Shown here: in pieces, positions 53,650 through 62,086 of the stretch | Numbering within the stretch: the stretch's first letter is position 1 | Layout of the letters: each line of letters starts with the position of its first letter | Assembly (NCBI GenBank): GCA_963575745.1 | Contig: CAUYUJ010011170.1 | Span: forward strand, 1-64,000 | Length of the DNA stretch: 64,000 nt | Direction of reading: 5' to 3' | Source: Prorocentrum cordatum | Taxonomy: Eukaryota > Sar > Dinophyceae > Prorocentrales > Prorocentraceae | Notes under the pieces: model-generated | What the model saw: only the letters and a program-made list of their open reading frames with translations | The model's database searches: none | Told to the model about the DNA's origin: nothing | Program-made: the position numbers and the translations under genes

Positions 53650-53999
53650 CAGCAGAATTCTACAACTGGATTCTCACCTGAATCTTAAGGGGAATGCTTC
53701 CAGATATGCTTACACACATCGCTTTGCTTTGCTGGGATAATCGTTTTGTTGTTTTGTTCCCTACGGGCCTAGGAGGCTCGCGAGGACTCAAATGCGAATG
53801 GCAGCGGCGTGCAAACACAAGGAGTGTAGAGTGACGCAATATTGCGTACTGTTGCATCCCGCAGTTACGAATAAGAGTGAGGGGGCGGCGGGGGCGGCGG
53901 CAGTCTGCGAGGCTCTGAAGAAGCCTCTGGCAGTAGCTAATTTTACAATTTTTACAAGGGCCCGCCGCAAGCGCCAATTTTTCGTTGAAGCAATGTGGG
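53650..53999. other. No gene recognised
   Basis: No array or domain seen. Confidence 0.4.
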
Positions 54000-54150
54000 T
54001 GGGTCGCGGGGGTGGGTCGCGGGTGGGTCGCGGGTGGGTCGCGGGTGGGTGGCGGGCGGGTCGAGGTTGGCTCGCGGGTCGATCGCGGGCCCAGGTCGCG
54101 GGCCGGGGTCGTGGGTGGGGCGACGACAACAACAACCAACAAAAAACGTG
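54000..54150 (+). repeat. GGGTGGGTCGC minisatellite with CAA tail
   Basis: Same composite as 18048-18168: GGGTCGC units, then GACGACAACAACAACC. Confidence 0.8.
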
Positions 54151-54179
54151 ACAGCAACGACAACAACACCATTCACAGC

Positions 54180-54283
54180 AACAGCAGCAACAACAACAAC
54201 AACAATCCGTACCGCGGAACCTCATTTCAGCCACGCGCCCACGGACAGTGAATGACCGTTCGGCCCCCTCACTCTGACAGTGA
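54180..54283 (+). repeat. Dispersed duplicate of 19586-19690
   Basis: CAGCAACAACAACAAC, CCGCGGAACCTCATTTCAGC, GACAGTGAATGACCGTTCGG and CCCCCTCACTCTGACA. Confidence 0.75.
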
Positions 54284-54394
54284 TGTGGCAAACGTAAAGA
54301 TGTTAGCCCGCGTGGAGCGCAAACAGTGGCTTATCGCAATCAACGCTGTCTAAGCTACGTGGTGCAACTCACCCTGCCGAGCTTGAGGTCGAGC

Positions 54395-54975
54395 TTGAGG
54401 TTGTCAACCCCACTCCTCGCGCAAACATCCCACCCACCCACCAGCAATTTAGCTTGCAAAACCCATGCGGCGACGATTGCGATGAGTGCTTGGCGTTGGC
54501 TGGTGCATCTTTGCGGCCGCGCTAGCCCGCGCATGCTCGCGCGCGCAGCGGCGACCAGCTAGTGCGGCGCGACCGACGCGTCTGCGATTGCGTTGATCGC
54601 TGGGCACTTCCAGCGGGCATTTCAGTGCGAGTCGGTGACGTGGCCGGTCGCGGTGTCATGGCTACGCCGACAACGGTATACACGATGATGAGAGTGGCGA
54701 TGCGATGATCGTGAATCGTGACGATGGTGGCGGTGACGATGGCACGGCCGCTGACGGCGCCGATGTTGATCACCCCCGCCGATAATGATGACGATCCCCT
54801 CGCGTCGGCGATGATTGTTTTGGAAGGAGTTCGACATGCGCGCGCGGCTGACGCGCGCGAGTGGCCCGCGTTGTTTAATTTGGCACGGTTCGTGCGCCCC
54901 AGCGCGGGTGGAAGGGCGTTCGGATGAGTTCGGCATGCGTCGCGGGAAGCCCGTTTTTTGGCACAGGGTAGTGGC
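54395..54975 (+). repeat. Long direct repeat, left copy
   Basis: GATGAGTGCTTGGCGTTGGC, TGCGGCCGCGCTAGCCCGCG, CGGCGCGACCGACGCGTC, CACTTCCAGCGGGCA and CGCCGATGTTGATCAC occur in the same order at 55735-56265, about 1.3 kb downstream. Identity is high in the first 160 bp and lower later. No convincing ORF. Confidence 0.85.
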
Positions 54976-55049
54976 AATGTTGAGAAACACCTGTTGTTTT
55001 CACACGACTTCGTCAGAGCGCGCGCGCTGGCATGTTTTGAAAACGGTTG

Positions 55050-55525
55050 TTGCAAAACCATGTGTTGTCGTAAGTTTCGGAACACTCGTTTTTGATATCT
55101 TTTTTACGAAACCTGGGATCTTTTTGAATTTCGGCATGCGCGACCGACGGCGCGCGCGTGCATTTCGTCAAGTTTTTTTTTTTTGCAAAGTGTTCTTGCG
55201 ACGACTCGCGCGCAAGGGGCGCTCGAACGATGTCGACATGCGCGCGCGAGTCCCGCTTGGTAGCAATTTGCGAACACGTTCAACCATAAACCTGCGGTTT
55301 TCTGAAAATTCGCAAAACCGCGAGCGCAGTTGCTTGAAAGACCTTGTTGCGAAACCATGTGTTTCTATATCTTCCGGGACAGTCGATTTTGAAACACTCA
55401 CGGAACCCCCGGTTTTGAAGGAGTTCCAGCATGCGCGCCCGACGACGCGCGCATGTGCATTTCGTCACGTTTCTGTTGCAAGGGATTGTTCGACAATTTT
55501 TTTTGGTAAGCGACTGCGCGCGCGT
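55050..55525 (+). repeat. Internal 300-bp repeat
   Basis: AAACCATGTGTT, CGTTTTTGA/CGATTTTGA, CATGCGCG(A/C)CCGAC and GTGCATTTCGTCA recur in order at 55050-55212 and 55350-55525. CATGCGCGCGCG words recur throughout 54830-55530. Confidence 0.7.
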
Positions 55526-55734
55526 AGTTTTTTGGATGATGGGGTGCGAACTCCGGCCTGGCTGGGATTGCACGGGCCCATATTTAGGATGGGCCTGAAG
55601 GGGGAAGAATCATACGTACATTGCACATCACAAAAGGTACCGATGAGTCTGGCCCCGGGAGGGGGGTGAATCCTAATATGTTTTGAGAGGGGAATCCATG
55701 TGGCACAGTCTTTGTGGCGCAGTTCAGTTGTGAA

Positions 55735-56265
55735 GCTCGCAGTTGTCAGCCCCGCGATTGTTTTGCAAAACGCATGCGGCAGCGATTGCGATGAGTGCTT
55801 GGCGTTGGCTGGTGCATGTCTGCGGCCGCGCTAGCCCGCGCATGCTCGCTCGCGCAACGACCAGCTAGTGCGGCGCGACCGACGCGTCCGCGGTGGCGTT
55901 GGCCACTGGGCACTTCCAGCGGGCACTTCAATGCGAGACGGCAACTTGGACGGGCGCGGTACCATGACAATTTCGAGGACGGTAGACGCGATGATGGTGG
56001 TAGCGCCGTTGGCGACGATGATGAGAACGACGACAGCACGGCCAGACGGCCAGTGACGGCGCCGATGTTGATCACGCCGACGACGGTGACGGCGTCCTCG
56101 CGTCGGCAATGAAGTTGTGGGACGGAATTCAACATGCGCGCGCGACCGACGCGCGAAAGTGGCCCGTATGGTATCATTTGACATGGACCCTGCTTCCATC
56201 ACGCGCGCAAGGGCATTCGGATGAGCTCAACAGGCGGCGCGAAACGGGCCCGTTTGGTATTATGA
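55735..56265 (+). repeat. Long direct repeat, right copy
   Basis: Right partner of 54395-54975; ends near CATTCGGATGAGCTCAACAGG. Confidence 0.85.
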
Positions 56266-56279
56266 GACGTGCGACGGAC

Positions 56280-56446
56280 AATTTTTATTTCCCCCTGCCA
56301 TCCTGTGGTGTTGGGTCCTCGTTTGAAGAGACGGTTTTCCGCGTTCCTCTCCTCTTTTCCTCCTCTACTCCTCCCCCTCCTCTTTCCTCCTCCCTCCTGC
56401 CCCCCTCCTTGTCTCTGCCTTCCGCATGTCCATTCCGACCCCCCCC
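56280..56446 (-). repeat. Tail block of the 90-bp satellite, inverted
   Basis: ATCCTGTGGTGTTGGGTCCT, CGTTTGAAGAGACGGTTTTC and a CCT-rich tract are the complement of 41760-41850. Confidence 0.8.
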
Positions 56447-57150
56447 CCCACACACGTTTCGTGACCCCATAGGAGCTCCACCGAATGCCATAGTGGAGGT
56501 GTCGACATGCGCTCGCGCCGCCCACGAACCATAGGGAGCTCCACCGAAGGCCCCAGTTGCGGTGTCCACATGCGCTCGCGCCATCCATGTCGGCGCACCC
56601 GTCACAGGTTTTGTGGCCCCATGTGGAGCTCCACCGAAGGCCCCAGTGGCGGTGTCCACATGCGTTCGCGCCATTTCGGCGCACCCCTCACATGTTCCGT
56701 GGCCCTGCAGGGAGTTCACCAGAGGCCCCAGCGGCGATGTCCACATGCGTCCGCGCCAACCATTTCGGCGCACCTCTCACGCGTTTCGTGGCCCCATAGG
56801 AGCTCCACCGAAGGACCCAGTTGCATGTCCACATGCGTCCGCGCCATCCATGCCGGCACAGCCCTCACACGTTTCGTGGCCCCATGGGGAGCTCAACCGA
56901 ATACCCCAATGGCGGTGTCCACATGCGCCCGCGCCACCCATTTCCGCTCACCCCTCACGCGATTCGTGCCCCCAGGGAGAGTTCCACCGAAGGCCCCAGT
57001 GGCGGTGTCCTCATGCGCTCGCGCCACCCATTTTGGCGCACCCCTCACATGTATCGTGGAACCATATGGAGCTCCACCGAAGGCCCCAGTTGCGGTGTCC
57101 ACATGCGTTCGCGCCACCCATGTCGGCGCACCCGTCACAGGTTTTCAATG
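56447..57150 (-). repeat. 90-bp satellite in inverted orientation, about 8 units
   Basis: GTTTCGTGGCCCCAT, GGAGCTCCACCGAAGGCCCC and TGTCCACATGCG(T/C)(T/C)CGCGCC, the reverse complement of the unit at 40597-41680. Order of array and tail block is also inverted. Confidence 0.92.
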
Positions 57151-57239
57151 GCCCGCGGTTGGGGTCAGGACGCAAGGGGCGGCTGGGGGCGAGCAAAAGC
57201 CCTGGGAGGGGAAGAAAAATTATGGCCTGGGGTGCGAAG

Positions 57240-57643
57240 ACAAAACACCGCGAGGATAAATAAGGCGATAATCAGAAAACCTATCATGGATACGATACGA
57301 AAACTCAGATGGAAAAGCAAGAAACGAAAGAGAGACAGGATGCGAAATTACGCATCCCGAGCGGGCCCCCATGATGGGGGCGCAATGCGGGCGGGGGCCT
57401 GGGGGTCGGCGTTGCGGCGCAAGCGAGTGCCTGGTGCGGGCCCCGCGCCTGCGCGAGCGCGGCTTACAATAGCGCGCTTAACGACGCCCGAGGCACATGG
57501 ATCAGGAGTCTGCCCTGAGATCCAGGGCAAGGCATGGCGAAGCACCCCGTTGCCTGCGCCCACCCCGAGCGAGGCGACCCGCGTAGTGGCACGGGGCATC
57601 GCGGCGTGAACCGCACTATGTTTGGACGTTCGTGCCCGCGAGG
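57240..57643 (-). pseudogene. Probable retroposed gene remnant behind two SL relicts
   Basis: Minus-strand sequence directly downstream (in minus direction) of two tandem SL relicts. A minus frame (57761 to 57348) runs through the relicts, where it reads LAQA twice, and on to about codon 137. The rest of the peptide (for example VLRHALPWISGQTPDPC) is not recognised. SL relicts mark the 5' end of trans-spliced mRNAs copied back into the genome, so this is most likely a processed fragment. Confidence 0.45.
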
Positions 57644-57665
57644 CTTGAGCAAAAATGGCAACGGC
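57644..57665 (-). other. Decayed spliced-leader relict (inner)
   Basis: Minus strand reads GCCGTTGCCATTTTTGCTCA plus AG. Compared with the dinoflagellate SL this is two mismatches over 22 bases (the first SL base is variable in nature). Confidence 0.85.
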
Positions 57666-57670
57666 AAAGG

Positions 57671-57692
57671 CTTGAGCCAAATGGCAACGAGG
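57671..57692 (-). other. Decayed spliced-leader relict (outer)
   Basis: Minus strand ends GTTGCCATTTGGCTCAAG: one T missing from the T4 run and two or three substitutions. It lies five bases outside the inner relict. Confidence 0.8.
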
Positions 57693-58560
57693 CCATCCTC
57701 CCCCCCCTCCCCTCATCCTCCCCCTCCCTCCTCTTTCTCCCTCCCTTTCCTCCTCCTCCATTCATTCTTCCTCCCAACGCAATCCCCCCCTTCCGCCCCT
57801 CCTCCTGCCTCCCCTCTCTTCTATCTTTCCCACACCCCACCCCGCCTTCCACCCCTGCACTTCTGGAACCACCCGACCCCCCCCCCCCCGAGCGTCGCGA
57901 TGCTGGCCAAGTGCCTTCTGCCAACTTCCTGCCACCCCGCGTGCTACAGCATTCCCCCCCTCCTCCTCCACCTCCTCATATTCATCCTCCTCTTCCTCCT
58001 CATCATCCTCACCCCCATCATCCTCATCACCCGTATCAACTTCCTCCTCCATTCCCTCCTCCCCCATCCCACTCCCTCCCTTCCTCATCCACCCATTTTC
58101 TCCTCATCCCCGTGATCATCCACCTCCTTCTTCCCCCTATTCGCCCCCCCCCCTCCTCGTCCTCTCCACCCCTCACCCTCATATTCCCCCTCCTCCGCCT
58201 CCCCCTCCCCTCATTCCCCTCCCCCTCCTCCTCATCCTTCTCCTCTTCCTCATCCCACGTGGGCATCTTTCTCGCCCCCATCCTCGTCCTCTCACGCACC
58301 CCCCAGCCCCCCCCCCCTCCTCGCCATCCTCCCCCATCTTCGGGCCACCACCTCCTCCACATCCTCATCCTCCCCTTCCTTCCACCGCTCATCTTCCTCC
58401 TCCCCCTCTCCCCCCATCCTCCTCCTCATCATCATCAACTAATCCTCCTCATCCTATTGCGTGTCCTCCTCCTCCTCCGCCTCGTCCTCCTCGTTGTTCC
58501 TCCGCATCCTCACGTTCCTCCTCCTCCTCCTCCTCCCCCCCCCTCCTCCTCCAGGAGCCT
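57693..58560. repeat. Polypyrimidine tract, 0.87 kb
   Basis: Almost only C and T on the plus strand with CATC and CACC words. The Pro-rich plus frame and Glu/Gly-rich minus frame are by-products. Confidence 0.9.
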
Positions 58561-58941
58561 TCATACGCCTCTCCTGGGGCGCGTTCTGGACAGACTCGAC
58601 GGCGACGACGCGGTGTCGGGGGCGGCGTTGACGGATCCGAGCGCCCTCTCGTGCCAACCTCCGCCCCTCCCCATGACCGCCCCCTTCCCTATCACTGCGT
58701 TGCTGCCCCATGCAGTGCCTCGTGCCTCCAAGGCGTTCCCAAATCGCTACATATCCATATGCACCATAAGTAAAACACCTTGTATATCCATATCCCGCCC
58801 CCTCCCGCCCCCTCTCTATACATCCCCCACTGCCCTCCCATGCGCGGTTTGTCCGAGCCTGAGGCCATCGAGGCTCAGGCCTCCTGTCCGTCGCCGTCGC
58901 CATCGCCGCCGTCAACGCCCACGCCATCGCCGCCGCCTTCG
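58561..58941. other. No gene recognised
   Basis: Mixed sequence containing ACATATCCATAT and TATATCCATATC words near 58758 and 58783. No domain. Confidence 0.4.
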
Positions 58942-59008
58942 ACGTCGTCGTCGTCGTCGTCTCCGTCGTCGTCTACTAGACGACGACGGCGACGACGACG
59001 ACGACGAT
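58942..59008. repeat. Long GTC/GAC hairpin
   Basis: GTCGTCGTCGTCGTCTCCGT then CGTCGTCTA is followed at once by TAGACGACGACGGCGACGAC; arms of about 30 bases meet at CTAG. Confidence 0.85.
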
Positions 59009-59129
59009 GGCAACGATGGCGACGATGACGACGGCGATGCGGAGGAGGGAGAATGCGGCGGAGTGGGATACTGCTGTGTGATGAATGCCTCACCAGCTGC
59101 ACGAAACAAGCGCACAAAGAAACAATGCT

Positions 59130-61897
59130 TCACTTAGAAGCTGCTTTCTGTCGCTTGATGCGCTCTGCCTCGGCAGCGGCATTCAGATCAGCCTCTAAGT
59201 CCTTTGACCGAGCATCTGTGTAGACGTGGCGGCCGCGCTGTTTTTTCTGGAATGCTGCGCCCTATCAAGAGCCATTGTTTCATTATGATCCTGCACGTGT
59301 CGTAGGACAGGGCAGGCTGGCCGCCCTTGCCCTTGCCCATGGTGAGGTGCTTCGCGCATGGCAGGTGCCCCTCGGCGGGGCCGACGTGGTCGAGGCAGCG
59401 CGCCCCCCAGCCTATGCAGACGCCATGCTCGTATATCTCTCCGATCTGCCACGGGCCGAATGGCTCGGAGCGCTGCGCCTTCGGACTGTGCGCGCCCAGG
59501 GCGCCGCCGCCGCCAGTCTTCGCCTTCTCGAGGGGAGGCTGCAAGGGCGGGCCCTCGTCGCCGCCCGCGCCGAGGCCAGCGCCAGCGCCGTGAACGCCAG
59601 GGGGCCCCGGCAGGGGGGCCTGGGCCTGGCGCGCCGCCGCCGCCGCCGACGACAGCGCCAACGGCCGGCCCTGGCGCGCCGCCGCCGACGCCAGCAGGGC
59701 CACCTGCAAGTCCTGCAGCAGGGCCCCCAGCAAAGCCGCCCCCACGCGCCGCGGGCTCGGCCTTCGCAGCGCCCTTGGCGATCACCAGCTTCGCCTTGGC
59801 CCCCGCGGCAAGCTTGCCCTCGACGACTGGCTTCTGCTTGCTCCTGGCATCCGCTGCTGCTTTCTTGGCGTCGTGCCTCTCGTTCCTCTTCTCGACCATG
59901 CGCTTCACCTTATGCTGCTACACCGCCGTGCGGAACGACTGGATCTCGCTGCAGTTCTGGGCGTCGTGGGCCAGGATCCCGTCGAGCATGTCAATGAAGT
60001 CGCCCCCGAGCTCCTCCGCGTCGAGGTCGCCCTGGCCGCACTTGAGGAGGGCGGCCCTGCGCTTCGCGATGAGATCTGGAAACGCAGCGAACGTCAACTC
60101 AATCAGCTTCTCGCGAGCGGCCCCCGCGGTGGCCTTGGCGGCGTCGCCGAGGCCCAGTCCCATCGCGTCCGCGATGCTTATCATGTGGTCCAGGGCCAGG
60201 GGCGCGCCTGCAAGCAGCGACGCCGCCAGCGGCGTCATGGGCTCTCCGAGACCTCCAACACCCTGCGCACGCCACCGATGAAGCTCACCTTGGATATGTT
60301 AAACACCTTGTACATCGTAGGGTTGGTCACGTGGTACTCGTGGAAAGCATCCTGGTCGACCCGCATCTTATAAAGTATGTCACGTCGTTTTTTTCTCACG
60401 ATCGAGATTGCATACGAAAAGGCCCCAGAGTTGTTGGCTGATAACCCACCATTGCAGAACCTGAAGCCTCCTCCACTAATATCGAGAGTTCTGGGACCAT
60501 CCTGCCATGCCACGAGCCGAGAAGATTTGCTCGATGGGCTCCAAGTTTCGCCCATGCCGAAAGCCACGTCCACGCTGAGCACGCCTTCGCATACGACTGT
60601 CCATTGGGTGAGCTGCACTCGTGGCCCCGATCAAGTATTCGCCGAAGTGCGGCTGACATAAGTGTCGGGTCACCTCTGAAGTTGTCGGCGATGGATTCCT
60701 GGTAGTCGTGATGGCATATGTTGTGGGACACCTCCACGTCGCTGAGCTGAAACGTTGTCATGCCGCGTGAGCCAGTTATGTTGCACTCCTGCTGTGCCCT
60801 GTACAATCTGTTCGGAGCTATGGTTGTGTTCCGCTTTGCCCTGCCCTCGTCTCGGATGTGCTTATGAACGCCCTCTGGCCCTCTGGAGTCTGGCCAGTGC
60901 TCCGTGGCGGCAGTCGCGGCGCGAACGAAACCATCGGCGATGTCAAGTTTAGCAGATAATCCCCGCTCGTTCTGCCCAAAGGCCAGTCGATTGACCGGCC
61001 ACCTCAACCAGAATATGTCGCCCAGTAGCTGCCTCGCGTCTGGTCTGGACAGGGCCGCCTTCTCCATCAGCAGGATGAGCCTCCAATCGTAATCGATAAC
61101 ATCTCGCCTCACCCTCATGCGACTCTGAGCGCTCATGCCCCGACCAAGTGCTTGTCTGAACTTTCCAGGACAGCAAAACAATTCTGGCGCAATGGAGTCG
61201 CACCTCTCCTTCAACACCCTCATCATGAACTCGAATGCCTCCTTGCCGCGCTGGCCGTCTGGGTCGTCGGCCGCGAGCAAGCCCATCTCGCGGATCCTCG
61301 CAACGTCGTTCATGCAGGTGTGGACCGTCTGCTTGAACTCTACCGTCCAAGTGCCAGTCTGCAGCTTGAAATCGTAGTCCTGTCCCTGGGCGATGGTTTT
61401 GATCTCGCCCGCGCGGTGGCCGCGCTGGTTTTTTCTGCGCGCCAGTAGTAGACACTCCAAACATTGAAAGGGCACTGTCGGGATCATCTGTTATGGAGGT
61501 GAACGCCTTCTTGATTGCCAGTCTGCTTCGAAGCTTCCCGTTGCACGTCTCCGCCCGTTGCCCCTTGACTCGCGCCCGCATGGATCATGCTAGAGAGGCC
61601 GCCCCCTTTACCGCGCTCGTCGGACATCAACATGAGCACGGCCCGAAGGCCCCACAACTCCTTCTTGTGCCACTCCCAGCAGTCGTTGATGCTCGCGAAG
61701 CGCATCAACTTGAGATGAGGCCCAACCTCGTTGCAACTGCGGGGCTTCGCCATCCTGCCGTAGATCTCGGCCGCGCCTGACGCCGACGCAGCGCCCGCGC
61801 CAAGTGCATCGCCGAACTTACTTGCAATCTCCAAGAACTCGGGAGAATAACTACTCGTTGTAAATCTGGCACCATCGACGGCAGGATCCGTAGCCAT
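59130..61897 (-). pseudogene. Frameshifted remnant of a long protein gene, unknown function
   Basis: Consecutive minus-strand frames join into one protein-like path with at least five frame changes: 61897-61484 (starts MATDPAVDGARF), a short bridge near 61500-61440 (ITDDPDSALSMFGVS), 61487 to about 60650 (contains QTGTWTVEFKQTVHTCMNDV and DYDWRLILLMEKAALSRP), 60618-60235, 60238-59918, 59908 to about 59550, then 59600-59230 (CAKHLTMGKGKGGQPALSYD, IIMKQWLLIGRSIPE) and a last piece ending LNAAAEAERIKRQKAASK with TGA at 59130-59132. The Cys/His-spaced C-terminal part (HGVCIGWGARCLDHVG) looks like a small metal-binding module. Introns are an alternative for some changes. The first ATG lies inside the antisense of the SL relict at 61887-61908, so the true 5' end may be missing. 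I do not know its function. Confidence 0.6.
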
Positions 61898-61908
61898 TTT
61901 GGCTCAAG
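61887..61908 (+). other. Exact dinoflagellate spliced-leader relict
   Basis: Reads TCCGTAGCCATTTTGGCTCA followed by AG, a full 22-of-22 match to the known dinoflagellate SL. It is followed by TCCGCAGCG rather than an SL-RNA donor and intron, so it is not an SL-RNA gene. It lies 178 bp before the first ATG of the EEP retroelement frame on the same strand, as expected for the 5' end of a trans-spliced, reverse-transcribed mRNA. Confidence 0.95.
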
Positions 61909-61927
61909 TCCGCAGCGTGGCTCAGGC
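61909..61927 (+). other. Possible second, decayed SL relict
   Basis: TCCGCAGCGTGGCTCAGGC resembles the SL with five central bases lost and three substitutions. A decayed SL directly behind an intact one is what repeated rounds of trans-splicing and retroposition leave. Short, so chance similarity is not excluded. Confidence 0.5.
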
Positions 61928-62086
61928 GTCAGCAGCGGACGGAGCTGCGGCAAGCGGGGCGTCTCAGAGACGCGCGCGGCCCCCAGCAGCCTTCCCCCGA
62001 CACGACCAGTCGGGGCACTTCATTTTCGATAATCTAAGTCCGACCTCGCTCCCACTTCTCTCGCAGTGTGATGGGAGCGCAGCGCC

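Noticed and set aside
57632-59137. 501-codon Pro-rich plus ORF
   Set aside because: Overlays the polypyrimidine tract and GAC/GTC hairpin; composition explains the openness.
61887-61908. SL-RNA gene
   Set aside because: The SL is not followed by a splice donor and intron or an Sm-binding site; next bases are another SL-like remnant and leader sequence. It is a relict.
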